Assembly: GCF_002086635.1 (NCBI RefSeq)
Contig: NZ_MVHD01000005.1
Coordinates: forward strand, 124,001 to 188,000
Source: Mycobacterium alsense
GTDB taxonomy: Bacteria; Actinomycetota; Actinomycetes; Mycobacteriales; Mycobacteriaceae
DNA: 64,000 nt
Direction of reading: 5' to 3'
Each line of letters opens with the position of its first letter. Positions within the stretch are counted from its first letter, which is position 1. The translations under genes and the position numbers were made by a program. Positions 47,434 to 57,549 of the stretch are shown here, in pieces. The notes beneath the pieces were generated by a model. That model did not search any database. It saw only the letters and a program-made list of their open reading frames with translations, and was not told where the DNA came from.

Positions 47434-49276
47434 CTACTCCACGACCTCCATTAACAGCAGCGCCCCGCCGACGCTCCCCTCGACCGACCGGAACGAGGTG
47501 CACACCACCCGGACCCGGGTGGGGCGGCCACGCCGGTTGACCGCGTCCACCACGGTTTCACCGCTGCTGTCCGGGTCGACGAACGCGGTGCCGATCAGTG
47601 GCCGGATGCCGTCCAACGGCAGCCCGATGTCCAAGCCGGTCAGCCGGGTTCCCGTCGTCTCGTCGGCCCGCAGCCCCCACAGGTCCTCGCAGCCTCGGTT
47701 CCACACCACCACCCGCATCTCCCGGTCCACCACGACCATCCCCAGCCGAATCGAATTGGTCAGCGAATCCAGGAAGTTCTTGGCGTCGTCGAGCTCCACG
47801 CTCCGTTCGCGCAGCGTGTCGTTGATGGTATGCAGCTCGTCGTTGGTGGACTGCAGCTCCTCGTTCATCGTCTCGAGCTCTTCGTTGGTGGACTGCAGTT
47901 CCTCGTTGGTCGTCTCGAGCTCCTCCACCGTGGACTGCAGTTCCTCGTTGGTGGTCTCGAGTTCCTCGTTGGTGGACTGCAGCTCCTCGTAGGCCGCCTC
48001 CAGCTGGCGGTTGGTCTGCACGACCTTGTCGAGCAGCGCGCGCGTGGCGGTGACGTCGAAGAACACGATCGACACCCCGAGCAAGCCGTTCTCGGCGTCG
48101 ACGAGCGGGTTGACGTGAATCTCGAACCACACCGTTTCGGCGCCGGGTCGCTGCCACTTGACGTCCGGGACTCGCGTCGACCGCCGCTCCACCTTGGCCT
48201 GCTCGAGGTAGGCACGCAGCTCGACCGGGCGGTAGGACACCTCGAGATCGCGCAGCAGCCTGCCGATGTCGCGGGCCGACAGGCCGAAGACGCTCTCTGC
48301 CTGCTGGTTGATCATCGCGACGGTGTCCTCGCCGGTGATCACGATCTGGGCGACGGGGCTGGCACGAAAGGCCAAGTCGCGCACCGTGGTCAGCCCCGGC
48401 AGGTCGACCTGACGTTCGTAGAAGGCCGCCGCCGGGTCGTAGCGCTCCACATGGGCCTGGGACCCCAGCGTCTTGCGGAAGATCCGGTTCTTGAGGTTCA
48501 GCGGGGCAAAGCGGTCACTGTGACTCAACAGCATCTCGGCGTGCCCGAGGAACAGCGTGCCCTGGGGAGCGAGGGCGAAATGCAAGCGTCCCAATACGTT
48601 TCGCTGCGTCTCGGCGTTGAGATACATCAGGGTATTGCGGCACACCAACAGGTCGACGCGGGAGATCGGCGCGTCCTTGACCAAATCGTTGCGGCCGAAG
48701 ATGACCGCGCGGCGCAGATCCTTGTGGAAGACGTAGCGGCTGTTGACCTGTTCGAAGTAGCGCGCCAGCAGGTCCGCGGGTACCCCCTCGACCGCCTTGG
48801 CGTCATAGGAGGCCGCGCGTGCCTCGGCGAGCGCCTCCTCGTCGATGTCGGTGGCGTAGATCTTGACCCGCTGCCGAAACGCTTCGGGCCCCAGCGCCTC
48901 GCACAGCAGCATCGCCAGCGTGTAGGCCTCCTGCCCCGAGGCGCATCCCGCGCTCCATAACCCGGATGGGGTCGCCGGGGCCGCGCTCGGCGAGCATCCG
49001 GGGAATGACCTCCGCGCCGATGAGCTCCCAGGCCTCGGGGTCCCGGAAGAAGGCGGTGACGTTGATGAGCATGGTGTTGAACAGCGATGCGAACTCGTCG
49101 GAGCTGGCCTGCAGGGCGTCGAGGTACTCGTCGAACGAGGCATACCCCGCCTGGTCCATCCGGTGCCGCACCCGCCGGACCAGGGACGTGCGCTTGTAGC
49201 CCGTGAAGTCGAAGCCGCGCGAATCCCGCATGTAGTGCAACAACGCCTCGAAGGCTTCGTCAGTCGTGCCGTCCAT
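47434..49276 (-). pseudogene. CheR methyltransferase-PAS protein, interrupted by a +1 frameshift
   Basis: The intact product would be about 613 residues. The first part (49276 to about 48961) reads DEAFEALLHYMRDSRGFDFTG through LINVTAFFRDPEAW to GDPIRV, the CheR N-domain. The reading frame then shifts and continues in another frame with WSAGCASGQEAYTLAML, ATDIDEEAL and VDLLVCRNTLMYLN (SAM-binding CheR core), a PAS domain, a long Glu-rich coiled coil, and a second PAS (VVDREMRVVVWNRGCEDLWG). One surplus base in the TTA at about 48958-48960 explains the break exactly. It follows the STAS-HATPase gene by 54 nt. It may be a real pseudogene, a sequencing error or programmed slippage; no slippery heptamer is obvious. 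Confidence 0.85.
47827..47993 (-). repeat. Heptad coding repeat (21-nt period) in the CheR-PAS gene
   Basis: Eight consecutive units of 21 nt encode alternating ELQSTNE and ELETTNE heptads, a left-handed coiled coil between the two PAS domains. This heptad is a known hallmark of CheR-PAS hybrid proteins. The DNA similarity between units is high, so the tract is also a candidate site for slippage in copy number. Confidence 0.85.
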
Positions 49277-49330
49277 GAAGTCCTGTTCGCAAGAGCGTCC
49301 GCCGACCGCCCTGAACATTACTCGCGGGCG

Positions 49331-50089
49331 TCAGAGGAGATTTTCGTGACCGACCAATGCCCACACCGTCTTGCCCGACGCCGTCGGGGTGGCACCCCAC
49401 GCGCGGCACAGCGCGGAGACGATGGACAAGCCGGACACGACTTCGGCCCCGCGGTCGGCGTCCTCGTGCCGGCCCGGCAGGCGTTCGCTGCAATCCTCGA
49501 CGGCGACCGTGACGGTGTCGCGATGGCTCTCCACGATCAGCACCGGCGCGCTCTGCGTATGTTCGAGAACGTTTTCGACGAAGACGGTGGCGACCGTCGC
49601 CGCGACCGGGATCAAATCACGCTTGCGCCATTGGGTCAGCCAATCGGTGACCAGGGCGCGGGCCACGCCGATGCTGGCCGCGGCGGCGGGCAGTTCGGTG
49701 CGCGCCCGCCGGCGCAGCGGCAGCGGCCGGCCGCCGACGGCGTCCAGCGCGAGCAGCCGGGTGGGATGCACCGGCACGTAACGGGTCACGCCGCCCGACG
49801 CGATCGCCCGGCGCACCGCCGGCTCCCCGCAGACCAGCAGGATGGGTACGTCCGGCCAGACGCTGACGTGCCAGCGGGCGCTGGTGAACACCGTCCACGC
49901 CGACGCGAACGGCACCGACAGGCGGTTGACATCCACGAGGACCGCGCGCGGCTCGTCGAGGGCGGCCTTGATCACGGTGTCACGGACTTTCCGGTACGTG
50001 GAACCGTCCAGCACCCCGTCCATCACCAGGATCGGCACGCCCCGCTGCGGTGCGGTGTCGATCCGCAGGTCCGAGCGAGCTTCACCCAC
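49331..50089 (-). CDS. STAS plus HATPase partner-switching regulator
   Basis: A 252-residue protein joining an N-terminal STAS-like domain (about residues 15-110, with VILVMDGVLDGSTY-type opening PILVMDGVLDGSTYRKVRD and RAVLVDVNRLSVPFASA) to a C-terminal GHKL ATPase of the RsbW/SpoIIAB anti-sigma type (VFVENVLEHTQSAP as the N-box; GLSIVSALCRAWGATPTASG near the end). Such domains control sigma factors by binding and serine phosphorylation; here both partners are fused. GTG at 50089 overlaps the CheB stop by 8 nt; longer starts lie inside cheB. Confidence 0.82.
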   Translation of the reverse strand: MGEARSDLRIDTAPQRGVPILVMDGVLDGSTYRKVRDTVIKAALDEPRAVLVDVNRLSVPFASAWTVFTSARWHVSVWPDVPILLVCGEPAVRRAIASGGVTRYVPVHPTRLLALDAVGGRPLPLRRRARTELPAAAASIGVARALVTDWLTQWRKRDLIPVAATVATVFVENVLEHTQSAPVLIVESHRDTVTVAVEDCSERLPGRHEDADRGAEVVSGLSIVSALCRAWGATPTASGKTVWALVGHENLL

Positions 50090-51113
50090 CGGCCTCCCCG
50101 CCTTGCGGGGCGTTGGCGGCGAGCCGCTCGCCGAGCACCGCCAGCGCGCGCTCGCATTCCTCGGCCAGGTTCGTGTAGTGCCGGACGAGCGGGCCCGGCC
50201 CGGCCTTGTCGGCCATGGTGCGGGCCAGTTTGGCCTTCTCCCGCAGGCTGCGCAGGGCGACCCACAACGCGCCCTCGACCTCTTCGTCCCGCGCGGTGAG
50301 CAAGGCGTCGGCCGTCCAGGCGTGGCCGACCTGGCAGCGAAAGTGGCCCTCGCCGGCGGTGATGAGCGAGCCATTGCAGTCGGGGCAGGTGTAGCCCGAC
50401 GGCGCGCCGAGTTGTTGGGTGTCGAAGTCGGTCGAGAACCGGGAGGTCATGGCGATTCGGTTTTCCAGGTCCAATGCCGCGTCGGGTTCCATGTTCGGCT
50501 CCTCGATTGGCCGGTGGGACAGTTCTTTGAGGACCCCGCCGATGTCGGCCGCCGCCGCCTGCCGGTCCAGCACGCCCGCGTTGAGCGCGTTGACGGGCAT
50601 CGCCGGGAACAGCGCGTCCTGGGGTGACTGGCCGATGGTGGTGCCGCCGCGCGCGCGGATCGCGGCCAGCCCCAGCACGCCGTCGTCGAGCACCCCCGAG
50701 AGCAGCACGCCGATCGCGCGCGGCCCGAACGCCACGGCGACCGAACGGAACAGCGCGTTGATGGCGGGCCGATGCCCGTTCTCGGTCGGCCCCTGGGACA
50801 GCACCGCCCGGTGGTCGGCGACCAACAGGTGGCGATCCGGGCTGCTGACGTAGATGTGTCCCGGCAGCAGCGGGGCGCCATGTTCCGCCGCCGTCGCCGG
50901 TAGCGGCCCGCTGCGATCGACGATTCGGGCCAAGATGCTCGGCACGCCGGCGGGGACATGCAACACGATCAGATAGGCATACGGCAGGTCCGCCGAAAGA
51001 CCGGTGGCCAACCGGGAGAGCGCGTCCACTCCCCCCGCAGAGGCGCCGATCGCCACCACTCCCCGCAGGCCGTCGGCTGCGTCGTCCCGTTGACTGGGCG
51101 CGTCAATCACCAC
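50082..51113 (-). CDS. CheB-type methylesterase with C-terminal zinc-binding region
   Basis: A 343-residue protein. The CheB domain has Ser25 (IGASAGGVDAL), His52 (VLHVPAG) and Asp143/144 (SGVLDDGV). Residues 243-264 (TCPDCNGSL to FRCQVGHAW) give a CxxC...CxxxH zinc-ribbon-like site, and the C-terminus is helical. No receiver domain. The GTG start coincides with the position expected for transcription start from the promoter at 51120-51144, so the mRNA may be leaderless. First gene of the CheB/STAS-HATPase/CheR-PAS operon, divergent from the catalase. Confidence 0.85.
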   Translation of the reverse strand: MVIDAPSQRDDAADGLRGVVAIGASAGGVDALSRLATGLSADLPYAYLIVLHVPAGVPSILARIVDRSGPLPATAAEHGAPLLPGHIYVSSPDRHLLVADHRAVLSQGPTENGHRPAINALFRSVAVAFGPRAIGVLLSGVLDDGVLGLAAIRARGGTTIGQSPQDALFPAMPVNALNAGVLDRQAAAADIGGVLKELSHRPIEEPNMEPDAALDLENRIAMTSRFSTDFDTQQLGAPSGYTCPDCNGSLITAGEGHFRCQVGHAWTADALLTARDEEVEGALWVALRSLREKAKLARTMADKAGPGPLVRHYTNLAEECERALAVLGERLAANAPQGGEAGG

Positions 51114-51119
51114 CCTCGA

Positions 51120-51144
51120 CTACCCAGGTCAAGCCTACGTAACC
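51120..51144 (-). promoter_or_regulatory. SigF-like promoter of the CheB operon
   Basis: Minus strand GGTTA (51144-51140), 14 nt, GGGTAG (51125-51120). The -10 is perfect; the -35 has one mismatch and the spacer is 1 nt short of the SigF consensus. The -10 lies 7 nt before the GTG start, implying a leaderless transcript. Confidence 0.45.
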
Positions 51145-51185
51145 GCGGGCTCGCTGGATAGATGCGCTTGGTGTGCAACCACCCC

Positions 51186-51211
51186 GTTTTGCCGTGAGCC
51201 GACGGTGGTAA
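51186..51211 (+). promoter_or_regulatory. SigF-like promoter of the catalase gene
   Basis: GTTT (51186-51189), 16 nt, TGGTAA (51206-51211): one mismatch to the GGGTA -10. Initiation would fall within 1-2 nt of the ATG at 51220, again suggesting a leaderless message. Confidence 0.4.
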
Positions 51212-51219
51212 CCCCGGGC

Positions 51220-53364
<2,145 letters not shown>

Positions 53365-53396
53365 CGATTCCCTTGGGCCTTCGCAAGCCGACGCCG

Positions 53397-53422
53397 GGTT
53401 TCGACCGCCGCGGCGTGGGGCA
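53397..53422 (+). promoter_or_regulatory. SigF-like promoter of the basic DNA-binding protein gene
   Basis: GGTTT (53397-53401), 15 nt, GGGGCA (53417-53422). The -35 is perfect and the -10 differs from GGGTA in the second half. The same variant occurs at 54384-54408. Confidence 0.35.
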
Positions 53423-53457
53423 CCCTGGCTAAGTCTGTGCACCAGGAAGGACCAGTC

Positions 53458-53715
53458 ATGCCACGTTCGTCGATCAAGAACGAAAAGATGTATCAGGATC
53501 TGCGCAAGAAGGGCGACTCGAAGGAGAAGGCCGCGCGGATCTCCAACGCGGCCGCCGGCCGGGGCAAGTCGTCGGTCGGCCGCAAGGGCGGCAGGTCCGG
53601 CTCCTACCAGGATTGGACGGTTCCGGAACTGAAGAAGAGGGCCAAAGAGCTTGGCATCTCGGGGTATTCGAGTCTGACCAAGGACAAGCTGGTCGCCAAG
53701 CTGCGCAACCACTGA
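53458..53715 (+). CDS. Small basic Rho-N/SAP-like protein
   Basis: An 85-residue, strongly basic protein. The N-terminal half (SSIKNEKMYQDLRKKGDSKE, KAARISNAAAGRGKSSVG) resembles the DUF7218 stress-associated proteins. The C-terminal half (DWTVPELKKRAKELGISGYS) is a Rho-N/SAP-like helix-extended-loop-helix that binds nucleic acid. AGGAAGGA gives a strong ribosome binding site before the ATG. Probably a nucleoid- or RNA-associated stress protein; the exact role is unknown. Confidence 0.8.
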   Translation: MPRSSIKNEKMYQDLRKKGDSKEKAARISNAAAGRGKSSVGRKGGRSGSYQDWTVPELKKRAKELGISGYSSLTKDKLVAKLRNH

Positions 53716-53732
53716 CCGCGCGGTCAGTCACG

Positions 53733-54314
53733 TCAGACGGTCAGGCCGAGCCGGTCTGCCAGCACCAGAAACGCCACCGCGTAATCGTTGGCCGCGGTGC
53801 GCGCCCTGATGTCGGGCCAGTCCAGTCGCTCGCGGACGGCGCGCACCACCGGAAGCAGTTTCGCGAAGTCGCAGTGGTGTTCGTTGAGGGCGCGCAGCTT
53901 TTGAACGACCACCATGGTGGGCGGCAACACCGGCATCGCGATCGCCAGCACGTCACGCTGCTCGGCGCGGTCCAGCATCGCCGCCTCGACGCGCTCGCCG
54001 TTGATTCGGTGCAGGATGTCCACCACCGTGTCGCCGGTGCGCGCCTTGAACAGCCAATCCTCCGGCGGATGTTCGACGGCAAAGCCGGCGCCGGCGAGGG
54101 TGGCCTCGGCGCCTGCCACGTCCGCCTCTGCCACCACCAGGTCCACGTCGTGGCTGGGCTCCGGCGCGCCGTAGGCCCACAGCGCATACGTGCCGGCCAG
54201 CGCGAACCGGGGCCCGTGTTCCTTGAGGGCGGAGGCCGCCTTGCGCAACGCTTCCCGCAGCTGCGAGCATGCGGCCGGTACCGGCGCCGCCGCGGGCGTC
54301 TCGATGGGTGCCAT
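53733..54314 (-). CDS. Nucleotidyltransferase-like protein
   Basis: A 193-residue protein of the Pol-beta nucleotidyltransferase fold. FALAGTYALWAYGAPEPSHD and VDLVV contain the G-x-x-A...D-x-D-like metal site (SHDVDLV), and GDTVVDILHRI may give the third acidic residue. Similar to AbiEii/MNT-like enzymes but no partner kinase or HEPN gene is adjacent, so a toxin-antitoxin role is not supported. Convergent with the basic protein gene (17-nt gap). A GGGTAT -10 lies just upstream. Confidence 0.75.
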   Translation of the reverse strand: MAPIETPAAAPVPAACSQLREALRKAASALKEHGPRFALAGTYALWAYGAPEPSHDVDLVVAEADVAGAEATLAGAGFAVEHPPEDWLFKARTGDTVVDILHRINGERVEAAMLDRAEQRDVLAIAMPVLPPTMVVVQKLRALNEHHCDFAKLLPVVRAVRERLDWPDIRARTAANDYAVAFLVLADRLGLTV

Positions 54315-54326
54315 GGTGCATAGGTC

Positions 54327-54352
54327 ATACCCCGCGCCGCGTCGTCTGCAAC
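54327..54352 (-). promoter_or_regulatory. SigF-like promoter of the nucleotidyltransferase gene
   Basis: Minus strand GTTG (54352-54349), 16 nt, GGGTAT (54332-54327). The -10 hexamer is the perfect SigF GGGTAT; the -35 has one mismatch. Initiation would fall about 6 nt before the ATG. Confidence 0.4.
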
Positions 54353-54383
54353 CTGCGTCGAGCGGTGCCGTGGCCCGTTGTCC

Positions 54384-54408
54384 GTTTAAGGGCCGGTGAG
54401 ACGGGGCA
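54384..54408 (+). promoter_or_regulatory. SigF-like promoter of the ACAD/PIG-L operon
   Basis: GTTT (54384-54387), 15 nt, GGGGCA (54403-54408). Same weak -10 variant as at 53417. Leader of about 115 nt to the GTG at 54530. Confidence 0.3.
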
Positions 54409-54529
54409 GTTCTTCAGTTATGTCAGCCGCCGCCATGATTCCCGCCCGCATCGTGACTGGGGCCCGGACGCCGCACGGATTCGCTGACTACTTCGGGCAA
54501 CTCGCGGGATCGGCGGCGGGTGACTGCGC

Positions 54530-55474
54530 GTGACGGCGGGATTGGTTCAACACTGGCTGGACTCGGGACGGCTCGAGTTGCCGTTACCCGCGTCTGGGCG
54601 CACCGCGGAACGCTGGCAGCGCCTGGCCCGGCTGGCCGAGGAGGACGTCGTCGCGGCCCGCATCGCCGAGGCCCACGTAGACGCCGTCGCGATCCTGCAC
54701 GAGCTGGGCGGCAAGCCACCCGATTCCGGGCAGCTGTGGGGCGTGTGGTCGGCCGAATCGTGCGACGCCAAGGTGGTCGCCACCGAAATCAGCGACGGCA
54801 CGACCATTCTCAACGGCACCAAGGTCTGGTGCTCGGGCGCCGGATTCTGCAGCCACGCGCTCGTCACCGCCCGGCTCGACGACGGCAGGCGCGGTCTGTT
54901 CGCGGTGACGGTCAGCGAGCCCGCCGTCAAAGCGCTGCCGACCACCTGGTGGAACGTCGGGATGGCCGGCAGCGACACCCGGGCGGTGCAGTTCACCAAC
55001 GCCCCGGCCGTGGCGGTCGGTGATCCCGATGAGTACTTCGGCAGGCCCGGGTTCTGGCACGGCGCGATCGGCGTGGCGGCGTGCTGGCTCGGTGGCGCAC
55101 GCAGGGTCGCCGAGCCGCTCTACCGCTGTGCCACAAGCGAATCGGCGGACGCGTACTCTTTGGCTCATCTCGGCGCCGTGGACGCCGCGCTCGCCGCGGG
55201 CGACGCGATCCTGGCCGCGGCGGCCGCCCAGATCGACTCCGACCCCTTCGACCGGTCCGACACGGCCCAACTCTTGGCTCATCGCGCGCGCACGGTCGTC
55301 GAACACGCGGCCGACGAGGCGATCACCCGGACCGGCCGCGCCCTCGGGCCGGGCCCGTTGTGCCAGGACGGCCGGCACGCCCAGCGAGTCGCCGACCTGA
55401 CCATCTACATCCGTCAAAGCCACGCCGAGCGCGACCTGGCCGAGCTGGGGCGGCTTGCCGGGCGGCAGCGATGA
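54530..55474 (+). CDS. Acyl-CoA dehydrogenase-like protein
   Basis: A 314-residue, shortened acyl-CoA dehydrogenase-fold protein (usual length about 380-400). LWGVWSAESCDAKVVATEIS and LNGTKVWCSGAGFCSHALVT are the middle-domain segments; the C-terminal helices are present but the usual catalytic-glutamate segment is not clear. It overlaps the PIG-L gene by 4 nt. The same ACAD/PIG-L pairing occurs in other actinobacterial and pseudomonad clusters, where the dehydrogenase role is unproven. Confidence 0.75.
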   Translation: MTAGLVQHWLDSGRLELPLPASGRTAERWQRLARLAEEDVVAARIAEAHVDAVAILHELGGKPPDSGQLWGVWSAESCDAKVVATEISDGTTILNGTKVWCSGAGFCSHALVTARLDDGRRGLFAVTVSEPAVKALPTTWWNVGMAGSDTRAVQFTNAPAVAVGDPDEYFGRPGFWHGAIGVAACWLGGARRVAEPLYRCATSESADAYSLAHLGAVDAALAAGDAILAAAAAQIDSDPFDRSDTAQLLAHRARTVVEHAADEAITRTGRALGPGPLCQDGRHAQRVADLTIYIRQSHAERDLAELGRLAGRQR

Positions 55475-56283
55475 CGACGCTCGACCACCCGCTGGACACC
55501 CTGGATGCCGGGGCGGCCCCCCCGGCCAGCAATTGTGCGAAGTTCGCGGCGAAACCGCTGACGCGCGGCGGCACCCCGGTGCCGGTCTGGCTCGCCGCCC
55601 TCGATTCCCATCCCCTGCCGTCACTGGACCTCAGCGCATGCCCTGGCCTGGTCCTCGTCGCACCGCACCCCGACGACGAGACGCTCGGGCTCGGCGCGGC
55701 GACCGCACAACTGGTCGCCTCGGGTGTCGATGTCCGGGTGGTCTCGGTCAGCGACGGCGGTGCGGCGCGGCCCGCGGCGCACCCACGGGAGCGCACTCGT
55801 CTGGGAATCATCCAGCGACACGAATTACGCAGGGCAACAAGTATTTTAGGAGCGCCCCCACCGGTGTCACTCGGCCTGCCCGACGGTCGGCTCGCCGACC
55901 ATGAGGACGGGATCGCCGAACTGCTCACCGGGATCCTCGACGCCGCCGCACCCGGGGCCTGGTGCGCCGCCACCTGGCGTGGTGACGGGCATCCCGATCA
56001 CGAGGCCGTCGGGCGGGCGGCCGCGCGCGCGTGCGAGCGCACCGGCGCCGCGTTGCTGGAATACCCGGTTTGGATGTGGCACTGGGCCCGCCCTGACGAC
56101 CCCGCGGTGCCGTGGGAGCGCGCCCACGCCGTGCACCTGCCCCGGAACGCGCTTGCCCGCAAACAGCTTGCGGCGCAGTGCTTTCGGAGTCAGCTCGGGC
56201 CGGGCGCGGGCGGCGCGCCGCCCGTGCTCCCGGGTTTCGTCCTGCAGCGGCTGCTCGCGGTGGGAGAGGTGGTTTTCCGGTAA
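55471..56283 (+). CDS. PIG-L family deacetylase
   Basis: A 270-residue zinc-dependent amidase of the LmbE/MshB group, which removes acetyl groups from N-acetylglucosamine-type substrates. The metal motif is APHPDDETLG (His66, Asp69), and DGHPDHEAVG supplies the third ligand. GLPDGRLADHEDG is another family segment. N-terminal extension of about 55 residues. Overlaps the dehydrogenase-like gene by 4 nt and is 5 nt before the endonuclease/phosphatase gene. Candidate substrate is a glycoconjugate or thiol precursor; not the housekeeping mshB by context. Confidence 0.82.
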   Translation: MTTLDHPLDTLDAGAAPPASNCAKFAAKPLTRGGTPVPVWLAALDSHPLPSLDLSACPGLVLVAPHPDDETLGLGAATAQLVASGVDVRVVSVSDGGAARPAAHPRERTRLGIIQRHELRRATSILGAPPPVSLGLPDGRLADHEDGIAELLTGILDAAAPGAWCAATWRGDGHPDHEAVGRAAARACERTGAALLEYPVWMWHWARPDDPAVPWERAHAVHLPRNALARKQLAAQCFRSQLGPGAGGAPPVLPGFVLQRLLAVGEVVFR

Positions 56284-56288
56284 ACCGT

Positions 56289-57053
56289 ATGCGCGTGGCG
56301 ACGTTCAACATCCTGCACGGCCGCACCGTCGGCAATGGCGTGCACCCGCACCGGCTGGGCGACTGCGTTCGCCTTCTGGACCCCGACATCCTCGGGCTGC
56401 AGGAGGTCGACTTCGATCAGCCGCGCTCGGATCGCGCCGACCTCACCGCCGTCGCGGCCGAAGCCATGGGCGCCATCGAGCATCGATTCGTGGCGGCGAT
56501 CGCCGGCACGCCCGGGGCGACCTGGATGGCCGCCACCGGCCATGAGCAACCCGGCACGGCGGCCTACGGGATCGCGCTGCTGTCCCGGTTTCCGGTGGCC
56601 AGTTGGCAGGTGGTGCGGCTCCCGCGGATCCCGGTGCGGTTTCCCATGTATCTGCGCGAGCCGAATCGGGTGACCGTCGTCGACGAGGAACCGCGGGCGG
56701 CCGTCATCGCGCAGCTGCACACCCCGCGCGGCGGGCTCACGGTGGCCAACACCCACCTGTCCTTCGTGCCCGGCTGGAATCGGCGCCAGCTGCGCCGGCT
56801 CGTGCGCGACCTGCGCGGCTTCCCGGGACCGCGGCTGCTGATGGGGGACCTCAACATGACGCCGCAGGCGGCGCACCGCTGGTCGGGCATGCGGCCACTG
56901 GCCGTGGCGACGACGTTTCCCGCCGAAACCCCTCACCGCCAGCTCGACCACATCCTGACCGACGACGAAAGCCTGCGCGGCGGCGGCGCGTCGGCCGAAG
57001 CGATGCCGATATCCGATCACCGGCCGCTGCTGGTCGACCTGCACCGAGCATGA
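56289..57053 (+). CDS. Endonuclease/exonuclease/phosphatase family protein
   Basis: A 254-residue EEP-fold hydrolase with all core residues: Asn7 (ATFNILHG), Glu39 (GLQEVDFD), NTHLSF, GDLNMTP and ISDHRPLL. The family includes DNases, sphingomyelinases and inositol phosphatases; no signal peptide is seen, so it is cytoplasmic. Third gene of the ACAD/PIG-L operon. Substrate unknown. Confidence 0.85.
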   Translation: MRVATFNILHGRTVGNGVHPHRLGDCVRLLDPDILGLQEVDFDQPRSDRADLTAVAAEAMGAIEHRFVAAIAGTPGATWMAATGHEQPGTAAYGIALLSRFPVASWQVVRLPRIPVRFPMYLREPNRVTVVDEEPRAAVIAQLHTPRGGLTVANTHLSFVPGWNRRQLRRLVRDLRGFPGPRLLMGDLNMTPQAAHRWSGMRPLAVATTFPAETPHRQLDHILTDDESLRGGGASAEAMPISDHRPLLVDLHRA

Positions 57054-57057
57054 GGGT

Positions 57058-57088
57058 GGGGCCCGGTCCGCCTGGCGGACCGGGCCCC
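57058..57088. terminator. Strong bidirectional terminator
   Basis: Two 15-nt arms (57058-57072 and 57074-57088) are perfect reverse complements beginning GGGGCCC and ending GGGCCCC, separated by one T (so about 13 bp can pair around a 5-nt loop). It lies between the convergent EEP and CsbD genes and can end transcription from both sides. Confidence 0.85.
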
Positions 57089-57101
57089 TGCGGGATCGGA
57101 C

Positions 57102-57338
57102 TTACTGGTTTTCCTTCTGGCGCTCCTCGGCGGCCTCCGCGCCGGCGCGCGCCGACTCAGCTTCGGCTTCCTTCTTGCCGGCGTCACGCTGGGCGTCGGC
57201 CTTGTCCTGCTGCGCCTGGCCCTCCTCGACGAGATCGTCGCGGCCGAGGACGGTTCCGCCGACCTCTTTCGCCTTGCCCTTGACGCCTTCCACGGCGCCC
57301 TTGACGGCCTCTTGCGGTCCGCTCTTGTCATCTCCCAT
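57102..57338 (-). CDS. CsbD family stress-response protein
   Basis: A 78-residue, highly charged protein of the CsbD family, known as a general-stress (sigma-B type) marker in other bacteria. GAVEGVKGKAKEVGGTVLGR is the conserved core, followed by an Ala/Glu/Lys-rich helical tail. Strong ribosome binding site (AGGGAGG) before the ATG. CAATAC preceded by TTGCGA at 16 nt is a weak SigA-like promoter; no clear SigF box is seen on this side. Confidence 0.85.
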   Translation of the reverse strand: MGDDKSGPQEAVKGAVEGVKGKAKEVGGTVLGRDDLVEEGQAQQDKADAQRDAGKKEAEAESARAGAEAAEERQKENQ

Positions 57339-57498
57339 GAGTCAACCTCCCTGTATTGGTTTGCGTCTTGTCGTTCGCAATACCGGCTTCCCGCGCGGCG
57401 CCCGGTCAAACACCCGAGAACCCGTTGGGCACGATCGGCACTGGACACCGCGGGCTGTGCGCTTGATCACGCGGGGGATCCGTCTCGCGAATGATCTT

Positions 57499-57523
57499 GT
57501 TTGAATGGTTCTTTTCGGGGTAG
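57499..57523 (+). promoter_or_regulatory. SigF-type promoter of the NAD(P)-binding protein gene
   Basis: GTTT (57499-57502), 15 nt, GGGTAG (57518-57523), an exact match to the SigF consensus. Transcription would start near 57530, about 20 nt before the GTG at 57550. Confidence 0.6.
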
Positions 57524-57549
57524 CATCACCGGGCGACCGCATTAGGGGG

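Noticed and set aside
47827..47993. Short tandem repeat that could suggest a CRISPR array or minisatellite
   Set aside because: Units are 21 nt without unique spacers and encode heptads of a coiled coil in frame with the CheR-PAS protein.
46475..51113. A chemotaxis operon
   Set aside because: CheB and CheR domains are present, but there is no CheA, CheW, receptor or motility gene and mycobacteria lack flagella; a regulatory reuse fits better.
53733..54314. Type IV or MNT/HEPN toxin-antitoxin component
   Set aside because: Nucleotidyltransferase-like residues are present but there is no adjacent partner gene; the neighbours are unrelated and convergent or divergent.
57339..57440. SigF promoter for the csbD gene
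   Set aside because: GTTT and GGTAT occur on the minus strand but are separated by about 22-23 nt, outside the 15-17 nt spacing.
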